A stretch of 5,458 nt of DNA from an uncultured Rikenella sp. (GTDB taxonomy: Bacteria > Bacteroidota > Bacteroidia > Bacteroidales > Rikenellaceae): positions 1 to 5,458 of the forward strand of contig NZ_CAJTMN010000120.1 of assembly GCF_910577125.1 (NCBI RefSeq), in the 5' to 3' direction. Within the stretch, counting starts at the first letter, position 1. Each line of letters opens with the position of its first letter. Under the pieces are notes generated by a model. That model was not told where the DNA came from and searched no databases. It saw only the letters and a list, made by a program, of their open reading frames with translations. This document shows, piece by piece, positions 1-5,457 of this stretch. The translations under genes were made by a program, and so were the position numbers.

Positions 1-11
1 TGTGGGTGCGT

Positions 12-233
12 TTATTCCGAGAGGCAACGCAACTGAAGACCGTAGGCGCGGCTGTTTGCGTCGCTGGGATGGAGCCACGTCACGTAGAAACCCAAGTACA
101 TGCTATTGGTACCGCTGACCGTCGAAGACCAACTGAACCCGAGAAGACCGATGCTCACCGGTACGCCATTGGCTCTTTCGCGGTGGTCCGGGGCGGGGCC
201 GCCGGTATAGGGTAGAGGCGGCCAGTAAGACAC
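12..233 (-). pseudogene. Orphan FISUMP-like C-terminal cassette C1 (variable-region-like)
   Basis: The minus strand reads the C-terminus of a FISUMP/C-type-lectin-like protein. It starts at a PAP motif (codons 197-189), passes through GFSWSSTVSGTN and ends RAYGLQLRCLSE at a TAA (14-12). The frame is open back to a GTG at 233-231, but there is no ribosome binding site or promoter, and that GTG lies inside the hairpin following cassette C2. It is therefore best read as a promoterless fragment and not a gene. Family members are normally several hundred residues, usually exported lipoproteins, with this module at the extreme C-terminus; only about 61 residues of it are here. C1 lacks four codons in its first half that C2 and C3 have. 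It lies in tandem downstream of C2 on the same strand. It could be a silent recombination donor, a DGR variable region separated from its gene, or a decaying duplicate. Confidence 0.72.
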
Positions 234-246
234 CCTGTGGGTGCGT
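203..246 (-). repeat. Post-cassette hairpin and tail after C2
   Basis: Reading the minus strand after the C2 stop, the bases ACG are followed by a perfect 5-bp stem with a 3-nt loop (CACCC-ACA-GGGTG, 243-231), then TC and five bases, then the 16-bp motif GGCCGCCTCTACCCTA (223-208). The hairpin sits at the same distance from the stop as the one after C3, although the stem sequences differ. The 16-bp motif recurs exactly on the plus strand at 5442-5457. There is no T-tract, so a terminator is unlikely. The first half of the same hairpin (GGGTG arm and loop, 8-1) is visible after C1, cut by the window edge. Confidence 0.6.
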
Positions 247-272
247 TTATTCCGAGAGGCAACGCAACTGAA
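244..272 (-). repeat. 29-bp invariant cassette end (copy 2 of 3)
   Basis: Twenty-nine bases over the last codons (from the second base of the codon before QLRCLSE), the stop and the ACG after it are identical in C1 (9-37), C2 (244-272) and C3 (4658-4686). In C1 and C3 the identity extends five further bases. Codon-level identity without a single synonymous change, next to strongly variable codons, suggests selection on DNA or recent copying and not only on protein. In DGRs an invariant GC-rich 3' end of the variable region (the IMH, initiation of mutagenic homing) has this position. Confidence 0.8.
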
Positions 273-450
273 AACCGTAGGCGCGGTAGCCCGCGCCGCT
301 GGGACTGAGCCACGTCACGCCGAAACCCAAGTTCATGCCATTGGTACCGCTGACCGTCGAAGACCAGCTGTAACCGTAGTTGCCGACGCTGCCCAGCGCG
401 CCTGACCGCCCATAGTAGCCTGCGTCGCGGAAGCCCGGGGCGGGGCAGCC
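247..450 (-). pseudogene. Orphan FISUMP-like C-terminal cassette C2 (variable-region-like)
   Basis: The minus strand reads PAPGFRDAGYYG, then GNYGYSWSSTVSGTN, then RAYGFQLRCLSE and a TAA at 249-247. The core runs 444-247: 65 codons plus stop. From the TGG codon to the stop it matches C1 at 107 of 120 positions. The 13 differences are concentrated in seven NNC/NNT codons at positions 1 and 2. Upstream of the TGG the two are clearly diverged, including synonymous changes and a four-codon gap, so the pair is mosaic. The homologous block begins about three bases beyond the T-tract of the GH92 terminator, so nothing appears to transcribe it efficiently and it has no start codon of its own. PAPGYR-type and YSWSS segments are typical of FISUMP/DUF1566-like C-type-lectin folds; that assignment is family knowledge applied to motifs seen here. 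Confidence 0.72.
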
Positions 451-452
451 TG

Positions 453-485
453 AAAAGAAAAGGAGCTCCCGGAATGGAAGCTCCC
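453..485 (-). terminator. Intrinsic terminator of the GH92 gene
   Basis: On the minus strand GGAGCTTCC (484-476), loop ATTCC and GGGAGCTCC (470-462) form a 9-bp stem with one T-G wobble. It is followed at once by the T-rich run TTTTCTTTT (461-453). It lies about 30 bases after the GH92 stop codon. The shape is that of a textbook rho-independent terminator and it separates the mannosidase from cassette C2. Confidence 0.85.
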
Positions 486-513
486 AGTGTAAAACACGCC
501 GCGCGATGAGGCA

Positions 514-3500
514 TCAGTACGCCATCACCTCGTCGATGAACATCCACGCCGGATTTCCCTGTCCGATATGTCCCTCGGGCAGCGGCCCGTTCTCGATCCG
601 GAACCGGATGTAACGCGCCTGCACCCCGCCCGGAATCGAAGCGCTGAAGTAATGCGCACCGCTCTCTGCCGTCAAGCTGTCGCTCCCTTCGATCCGCACC
701 GGATGGCCGTAATGCACCCCGTCGGTCGAGAATTCGAACACCGCACCCCGCGGTAAAACGATCCACGACCGCGGTTCGTTGTCCGCATTGAAGCCCACGT
801 GCCGCAAGCTCCGCACCCTCCCCAAGTCGATCACCCCCGCCGCATCGATACCGTTAAAACCGATCCACTCCGGTCGTACATAACTGTTCCCTCCCAAGGC
901 AAAATCGACCAAAGCGCCCGCCCCGCCGTTCACGTACGGTGCCGACGGCGCCTGTTCCAACGTCACCACCGCATCTCTCAGCGCACTCTTGTAGAACCGG
1001 TAGCTCTTCACCTGACTGTCCGCCCGTCCGTCCATGGCGATCGCTTGCAACTTCACTTCCGTGTTCCCCGTGAGCGTAATGCCCCCGATCGGTACGATCG
1101 GAGAGGAGGAGGTCGGTTCCGAACCGTCCAGCGTGTAGACGATCTTCCGTGGCTGCGGCGCTGCACATTTCGGGAACAGGGTCATCGAGCTGCCGAACAC
1201 CCGCAGCGTATCTTCGATGTACGGCTCGAAGACGATGTCCGCGAGCATCTGTTCTGCGGTCAGCGCCTCTTCGGCCGGAATCTGAGCCACCGGTCGGTCT
1301 GCCGGATCCGTACCGAAATCTTTCGTCGGTTCAGACCCCATATGCAGCACGAGCTTGCCACCCTCGTCGAGCATGGCCTGGGTGATGTACGATTTCGTGT
1401 ACGGCTGGCCGTTCCACTCCGCCGACCGGATGTAGATGTTTTTCCCCTCCGAAGAGAGCCCTTCGGCTTCGATAATAAACGGCTGGCCGGATGCCGTCGT
1501 CGGTGCGATTTCGACCCGTTCGAAGGTCGGCGTTCCCAAGACATAAATCCCCGCTCCCGGCGTCACGGGATAGAAACCCATGGCGCTCAACACGTACCAG
1601 GCCGACATCTGGCCGCAATCCTCGTTTCCGCACAACCCGTCCCGGGCCGTGGTGTACATCGTCCGTTTGATCTCGTCCACCCGCTCCTGCGTCCGCCACG
1701 GTGCGCCCGCATAGGAGTAGAGGTAGGCCACCTGATGCGACGGCTCGTTGCCGTGGGCATACTGGCCGATAAGCCCCGATACGTCCGGCGAATGGTCGTT
1801 CGTCGTCGACGGCGCCTCGAACATGGCGTCGATGGTCGCGATATAAGCGCTGTCGCCGCCCAGCATGCCGATGTGGGTCGTTACGTCCTGCGGCACGAAG
1901 AAACGGTAGTGCCAGGCATTCCCCTCGGTGAAATCGCCCTGCCCGAGGATCGAGATTTCAGCCGGATCGAACGGTGTGCGGAACGCTCCCGTCGAGAAAC
2001 GCCCTTTGAAGAATCCGTCCGCCGGGTCGAAGTGGTTTTTGTACGATTGCGCCCGGCGGATGAAGACCCGATACAGGCTGTCGTTCCCCAGCGCCTGTGC
2101 CATCCGGGCGATGCACCAGTCGTCATAGGCATATTCCAACGCCTTGGAGACCGAGTTGTTCTCCTTGTCGGCCGGCAGGTAGCCCAGCTGCCGGTAGTGT
2201 CCGATTCCGCCGTGTTCGCGCTGCATGGCACTGTGCACCATCGCCTCCAGCGCTTCGTCTCCCTCTTCGGCCGAGAGTTCGCCCTTGAAAAAAGCGTCGG
2301 CGATGATCGGCACCGAGTGATACCCGATCATGCAGTTGTTTTCGTTCATGTGGAGATCCCACACCGGCAGACGTCCCGCTTGCCGATAGTAGCGCAGCAT
2401 CGAGCGGGCGATCTGCGCATTGACCTCCGGCTGTACCAGGGTCAGCAGCGGATGCAGTGCGCGGAAAGTGTCCCACGTGGAGAAGATGCTGTAATTCGTC
2501 GCGCCGGTCGAATCGGCCGGGTGAATCTGTCCGTCCGCTCCGCGGTACCGGCCGTCGGTGTCGGTAAAGAGCACCGGGGCGATAAACGAGTGGTATAAAG
2601 CGGTATAGAATATCTTCCGTTCCTCCTCCGTCCCGCCCGAAACGGTGATTCGTCCCAGCTCGCGGTTCCACTGCTCGCGAGCCTCGGCCGCCAGGGTGTC
2701 GAACGATTTGCCGGCCGTTTCCGCCGCCAAATTGCGCTGCGCTCCCTCGATGTCCACAGCGGAGAGACCTACTTTGACCTCCCAGTTTTTGACGTGTCCT
2801 TCCGGAAAGAGGGCCAGTACGACCTCTTTACCCGTCCCTTCGGTGACGGTCGTGTCGCGCCCGTCGATCCGTGCCCGAATCTCACGGATGGGTTCCGAAA
2901 ATTCGGCCCGGAAAAAGACGGTGTGATCTGCGGCCCACCCGTTCGACCGCCGCCATCCTTCGATCGTTCGGTCGTCTACCTGGCGGAATCCGGCTTCGCG
3001 CACGTTGTCCTGTATCCCGTGCCGCAGGTCGAGGATCAGGTGCTGGTTCTCGCTGTGTTCGTAGGTGTACCGGTGGATCCCCGCATGCGGCGTGGCGGTC
3101 AGTTCGACTTTCACGTGCGGATCGTCCAGATAGACGCTGTAATATCCGGCCGAAGCCTTTTCGCTTTTGTGGCTGAACCGCGACCGGTAACCGCTGTCCG
3201 GTTCGGCTTTCGTCCCCGATTCGAACCGGACGGGCCCGATGGCCGGCATGAAAAGAATGTCTCCCAAATCCGCCCCGCCCGTCCCGCTCAGGTGGGTGTG
3301 CGAGAAGCCGATGAGGCTCGAATCGCTGGTATGGTAGCCGGAACACCAGTCCCACCCTTCGGTGTCGGTGTCCGGAGAGAGCTGTACGAAGCCGAACGGT
3401 GTGGTCGCTCCGGGGAAGGTGTGCCCGTGGGCGTCGGTGCCGATAAAGGGGTCTACGTAGTCGGCCGGTTCGCCGTGGGTGCCGCAGGAGGCGAATGCCA

Positions 3501-3534
3501 GAGCTCCGGCGACTAAGAAGAGGAGTTTTTTCAT
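514..3534 (-). CDS. GH92 family alpha-mannosidase lipoprotein
   Basis: A 1006-residue glycoside hydrolase family 92 exo-alpha-mannosidase; the family is calcium dependent, mostly removes alpha-1,2-linked mannose from N-glycans or mannans, and inverts the anomeric centre. A lipoprotein signal is visible (MKKLLFLVAGALAFASC, Cys17), so it should be anchored in an outer membrane or periplasmic leaflet. The N-terminal beta-sandwich (about 26-290) opens with YVDPFIGTD and FPGATTPFGFVQLSPDT. The (alpha/alpha)6 catalytic domain (about 300-735) contains WDTFRALHPL (354), EGNAWHYRFFVPQD (537), NDHSPDVSG (579) and GNEDCGQMSAWYVLSAMGFY (636-655), all family hallmarks. After it comes a chitobiase-C-terminal-like segment (YTLDGSEPTSSSP, about 775-848) and an F5/8 type C (discoidin) like domain to the end, probably sugar binding. 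The start at 3534 is preferred because it gives the signal peptide directly; a TTG at 3558 would overlap the promoter box. Linkage specificity cannot be read from sequence. Confidence 0.96.
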   Translation of the reverse strand: MKKLLFLVAGALAFASCGTHGEPADYVDPFIGTDAHGHTFPGATTPFGFVQLSPDTDTEGWDWCSGYHTSDSSLIGFSHTHLSGTGGADLGDILFMPAIGPVRFESGTKAEPDSGYRSRFSHKSEKASAGYYSVYLDDPHVKVELTATPHAGIHRYTYEHSENQHLILDLRHGIQDNVREAGFRQVDDRTIEGWRRSNGWAADHTVFFRAEFSEPIREIRARIDGRDTTVTEGTGKEVVLALFPEGHVKNWEVKVGLSAVDIEGAQRNLAAETAGKSFDTLAAEAREQWNRELGRITVSGGTEEERKIFYTALYHSFIAPVLFTDTDGRYRGADGQIHPADSTGATNYSIFSTWDTFRALHPLLTLVQPEVNAQIARSMLRYYRQAGRLPVWDLHMNENNCMIGYHSVPIIADAFFKGELSAEEGDEALEAMVHSAMQREHGGIGHYRQLGYLPADKENNSVSKALEYAYDDWCIARMAQALGNDSLYRVFIRRAQSYKNHFDPADGFFKGRFSTGAFRTPFDPAEISILGQGDFTEGNAWHYRFFVPQDVTTHIGMLGGDSAYIATIDAMFEAPSTTNDHSPDVSGLIGQYAHGNEPSHQVAYLYSYAGAPWRTQERVDEIKRTMYTTARDGLCGNEDCGQMSAWYVLSAMGFYPVTPGAGIYVLGTPTFERVEIAPTTASGQPFIIEAEGLSSEGKNIYIRSAEWNGQPYTKSYITQAMLDEGGKLVLHMGSEPTKDFGTDPADRPVAQIPAEEALTAEQMLADIVFEPYIEDTLRVFGSSMTLFPKCAAPQPRKIVYTLDGSEPTSSSPIVPIGGITLTGNTEVKLQAIAMDGRADSQVKSYRFYKSALRDAVVTLEQAPSAPYVNGGAGALVDFALGGNSYVRPEWIGFNGIDAAGVIDLGRVRSLRHVGFNADNEPRSWIVLPRGAVFEFSTDGVHYGHPVRIEGSDSLTAESGAHYFSASIPGGVQARYIRFRIENGPLPEGHIGQGNPAWMFIDEVMAY

Positions 3535-3555
3535 CTGTTTCGGGTCAGTTTTCGG

Positions 3556-3563
3556 CAAAGATA
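3556..3563 (-). promoter_or_regulatory. Bacteroidota-type -7 box of the GH92 gene
   Basis: The minus strand reads TATCTTTG, an exact match to the Bacteroidota -7 consensus TAnnTTTG, placed 21 bases before the GH92 ATG. That gives a short leader without a Shine-Dalgarno sequence, normal in this phylum. I do not see a convincing -33 TTTG at the usual 19-21 bp spacing, so the assignment rests on the -7 box and its position. Confidence 0.6.
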
Positions 3564-3606
3564 TTGATTTTTAATGCTACTTTTATCCTCAGAACGGATT
3601 TTGTCT

Positions 3607-4515
3607 ATGGAATTGAGTTTATTGACTCCGACCCGATGGGCGGATTACGAATTGATCGACTGCGGAGACGGTCGGAAGTTGGAGCGTTTCGGCCGGGTGG
3701 TCACGGCGCGGCCGGAGCCGCAGGCGTTGTGGGCGCCTTCGCTCTCGGAGGGGGAGTGGGAGGCGCGGGCGGGGGCGGTGTTCCGCAAAAACAGGGGGAG
3801 CGAGGAGCGGGGCGAGTGGGTGTTGAAACGGGGAACGCCACAGCAATGGTCGATCGACTATGGGGGCGAAGGGGGATGGCGTATCCGGCTGCGGCTGGGG
3901 CTGACGTCGTTCAAGCATGTGGGGGTCTTTCCGGAACAGGCGGCCAACTGGGGCTATATTTATGAGACGGTGCGGCGGCTGAGGGAGCAGGGGGTGGAGC
4001 GGCCGGCGGTGCTGAATCTGTTCGCTTACACGGGCGGTGCGTCGCTGGCGGCGTGTGCGGCGGGGGCGGAGGTGACGCATGTGGATTCGGTGCGGCAGAC
4101 GGTGACGTGGTCGCGCGAGAATATGGAGGCGTCGGGGCTGGAGGGGATCCGGTGGGTGGTGGAGGATGCGATGAAGTTCGTCCGCCGCGAGGTGCGGCGG
4201 GGGCGTCGTTATCAGGGGATTATTCTTGATCCGCCCTCTTACGGCCGGGGGCCGGAGGGCGAGAAGTGGGTCTTGGAGGAGCATCTCCCGGAGATGCTTC
4301 TCCGGTGTGCGGAGCTGTTGGAGGAGACGGGGTGTTTTGTGGTGCTGAATCTCTATTCGATGGGTCTTTCGGCTCTGCTGGCGCGGACGCTGGCGGAGTC
4401 GGCGTTTCCTCAGGCGGCAGGGGCGGAGGTGGAACAGGGGGAGCTGTATGTGACGGATGCGGCGGGGAAACGGTTGCCGTTGGGAGTCTTTTTGCGGTTC
4501 CGGCGGCAGAGGTAA
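3607..4515 (+). CDS. Class I SAM-dependent methyltransferase, rRNA methyltransferase-like
   Basis: A 302-residue methyltransferase with a Rossmann-type SAM-binding core. Motif I is NLFAYTGGAS (137-146), followed by an acidic residue ending the next strand (EVTHVDS, 155-161). Motif IV is DPPSYGRGPEG (208-218), the DPP-type catalytic loop seen in the RlmI/RlmK-like group (Methyltrans_SAM, PF10672). The conserved FKHVGVFPEQAANW (102-115) precedes the core. This group methylates rRNA bases, but the exact target cannot be deduced. I chose ATG 3607 over the ATG at 3574 because MELSLLTP begins the recognisable family-like protein and the extra 11 residues come from AT-rich intergenic sequence. It is divergent from the GH92 gene, with 72 bp between them, and convergent with cassette C3. 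Codons are strongly G-ending (GCG, GTG, GGG), unlike the more C-ending GH92 gene. A weak -7-like box is possible at 3578-3585. No clear terminator follows. Confidence 0.9.
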   Translation: MELSLLTPTRWADYELIDCGDGRKLERFGRVVTARPEPQALWAPSLSEGEWEARAGAVFRKNRGSEERGEWVLKRGTPQQWSIDYGGEGGWRIRLRLGLTSFKHVGVFPEQAANWGYIYETVRRLREQGVERPAVLNLFAYTGGASLAACAAGAEVTHVDSVRQTVTWSRENMEASGLEGIRWVVEDAMKFVRREVRRGRRYQGIILDPPSYGRGPEGEKWVLEEHLPEMLLRCAELLEETGCFVVLNLYSMGLSALLARTLAESAFPQAAGAEVEQGELYVTDAAGKRLPLGVFLRFRRQR

Positions 4516-4579
4516 GATGCGACGAAGGGCTGTCGTTACTTTGGTTAGATTCCAGTGTGCCGGCGCTCGGGAGGTGCCG

Positions 4580-4636
4580 TCATAGGGTATAGACAGTCTT
4601 ATTGGGGGTAGAGGCTGCCTTAGGATAGATCCGGCC
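4580..4636 (-). repeat. Three degenerate head-to-tail short repeats
   Basis: In the 145-bp gap after the methyltransferase, the minus strand carries three adjoining units related to the 16-bp tail motif: GGCCGGATCTATCCTAA (4636-4620), a second of 21 bases beginning GGCAGCCTCTACCC (4619-4599), and a third of 19 bases beginning GACTGTCTATACCCTA (4598-4580). The first is placed after the C3 hairpin as the tail motif is after the C2 hairpin. The other two look like decayed duplicates. No gene is visible in 4516-4660. Confidence 0.4.
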
Positions 4637-4644
4637 ATTTGTGA

Positions 4645-4657
4645 GTGCGGCACGCAC
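4645..4657 (-). repeat. Post-stop hairpin after cassette C3
   Basis: Minus strand GTGCG-TGC-CGCAC is a perfect 5-bp stem with a 3-nt loop. It starts three bases (ACG) after the C3 stop codon and is followed by TC, exactly as after C2. Stem and loop sequences differ from the C2 hairpin (CACCC-ACA-GGGTG), so base pairing is kept while sequence is not. No T-tract follows. Confidence 0.6.
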
Positions 4658-4660
4658 CGT

Positions 4661-4858
4661 TTATTCCGAGAGGCAACGCAACTGAAGACCGCCGGCCAAG
4701 CTCGCTGCGTGGCAGGGGTAGAGGTCTTGCGTGTTGAACCATAAAAATCGCCCGAGGATACCGTTTGCCGCAGTCGACCAACTGTATCCGTGAAGACCGA
4801 CGCCACCCGGTGCGCCGAATAATCCATTCTGGCCCGGATCGCGGTAGCCCGGGGCGGG
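4661..4858 (-). pseudogene. Orphan FISUMP-like C-terminal cassette C3 (variable-region-like)
   Basis: The minus strand reads PAPGYRDPGQNG, then GVGLHGYSWS, then LAGGLQLRCLSE with a TAA at 4663-4661: 65 codons plus stop, the same length as C2 without gaps. The central part (NGILGRFLWFNTQDLYPCHAAS) aligns position for position with C1 and C2 but has changed at most exposed-type positions. Conserved Gly, Leu, Phe and Pro positions and the identical 29-bp 3' end remain. Upstream the frame runs into the inverted-repeat region with no plausible ATG or leader, so this is a fragment. It faces the methyltransferase gene tail to tail. It is the most divergent of the three copies. Confidence 0.7.
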
Positions 4859-4975
4859 ACGAATTTGGCTAAACTGTCTGCCGTGTTCGGGCTGCGCACT
4901 CCGGGGGTGGGCTGCAGGCCCAGCGCGCAAGCCCGGCGATTCCTCTCGGAATCGCGCTACTTGCTCTCGGCGCGC

Positions 4976-5053
4976 CGCAGTTCGACGCCAGCGGAGGGCT
5001 CAACGAACTCCGTCGAGTTGCAGCCCGCCGCCGGGGGATGGCGTCGGACTGCG
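4976..5053. repeat. Nested inverted repeat with 15-bp outer stem
   Basis: The arms 4976-4990 (CGCAGTTCGACGCCA) and 5039-5053 (TGGCGTCGGACTGCG) pair over 15 bp with a single T-G wobble. Inside, GGGCT (4996-5000) pairs with AGCCC (5022-5026), and AACTC (5006-5010) pairs with GAGTT (5015-5019) around a CGTC loop. The nesting gives one long, interrupted cruciform or RNA hairpin. Confidence 0.65.
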
Positions 5054-5239
5054 CGACCCTGCGGGTCGCACAGCACTCAGCCTAATCCATAGTCCAATTC
5101 TCCGCTCCATTCGTCCTCGGCGCGCACCCCTCGCGCCGCTTTTGCGTCGCTGCGCCCGAGGCCGGCGACCTTACGGTCGCAAGAGCTTTACCCAAAATCA
5201 AAACACCGCCCCGTGTCCACCTCACTGCGGCTCCGCTAT

Positions 5240-5337
5240 CGCTCCGCCGCTTGCCGTCGCCCACTGGGATTTCATCTCGATTTTGCTTACCGCAAAACGA
5301 GCGAAATCCCTTTCTATGTGGGCGGGCGACGGGAGCG
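5240..5337. repeat. Nested inverted repeat, about 100 bp
   Basis: Paired segments from outside in: CGCTC 5240-5244 with GAGCG 5333-5337; CCGTCGCCC 5254-5262 with GGGCGACGG 5324-5332; GGGATTTC 5266-5273 with GAAATCCC 5303-5310; CTCG 5276-5279 with CGAG 5298-5301; TTTTGC 5281-5286 with GCAAAA 5292-5297 around a TTACC loop. Small internal loops and one larger bulge interrupt the stem. Confidence 0.65.
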
Positions 5338-5355
5338 AGTTTTGTCGCGCGCCTT

Positions 5356-5400
5356 GGCGATTCAACTGTTTCGGCTTGTCGCCGAAACAGTTGAATCGCC
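5356..5400. repeat. Perfect 20-bp inverted repeat with 5-nt loop
   Basis: Left arm 5356-5375 (begins GGCGATTC, ends TTTCGGC) is the exact reverse complement of right arm 5381-5400, separated by TTGTC. Outer pairings extend it: CCTT 5352-5355 with AAGG 5405-5408, or GCGCGCC 5347-5353 with GGCGCGC 5412-5418. No T-run follows on either strand, so it is not a standard terminator. Confidence 0.85.
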
Positions 5401-5419
5401 TCCTAAGGCGTGGCGCGCG

Positions 5420-5457
5420 GTGCCTTCGGGCACTCCGACAGGGCCGCCTCTACCCTA
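5420..5457 (+). repeat. Hairpin plus 16-bp tail motif, opposite orientation
   Basis: On the plus strand a GTGCC-TTCG-GGCAC hairpin (5420-5433) is followed by TC, a six-base spacer and GGCCGCCTCTACCCTA (5442-5457). That is the same order and nearly the same spacing as the hairpin and tail after cassettes C2 and C3, but on the other strand and without a recognisable FISUMP cassette in front. It may be the end of another element cut by the window edge. Confidence 0.5.

Noticed and set aside
12..450. One of the cassettes being a DGR template repeat
   Set aside because: A template should be rich in AAC codons at the variable sites. C1, C2 and C3 show mixed NNC/NNT codons there, so all look like variable copies, and no reverse transcriptase is present in the window.
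155..766. 203-residue minus frame across the C2 cassette and GH92 3' end
   Set aside because: It runs out of frame through both the cassette and the GH92 coding sequence and across the terminator. No recognisable domain.
799..2598. 599-residue open frame on plus, antisense to the mannosidase
   Set aside because: It is a shadow of the GC-rich GH92 gene. The translation is Arg/His-rich without any family motif, whereas the minus frame has full GH92 signatures.
3535..3558. Upstream TTG start for the GH92 protein, adding eight residues
   Set aside because: The TTG is the last three bases of the TATCTTTG promoter box, and the extension (MPKTDPKQ) would spoil the lipoprotein signal peptide.
3578..3585. 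TACTTTTA as a plus-strand -7 box for the methyltransferase
   Set aside because: The final G of TAnnTTTG is missing and no -33 element is properly spaced; too weak to list as a feature.
3619..4899. 426-residue open frame on minus, antisense to the methyltransferase
   Set aside because: Low-complexity Pro/Arg/His translation typical of an antisense frame. The plus strand has clear SAM-binding and DPP motifs.
4942..4952. CCTCTCGGAAT in a hairpin matching the end of the FISUMP cassettes
   Set aside because: Eleven bases are shared, but the flanks differ and the hairpin fully explains the sequence. Probably coincidence.
4865..5092. Plus-strand 75-residue frame in the structured region, and a similar 81-residue frame at 5213-5458
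   Set aside because: Both are read straight through perfect inverted repeats, have no family resemblance and no leader, and so look like chance frames in GC-rich DNA.
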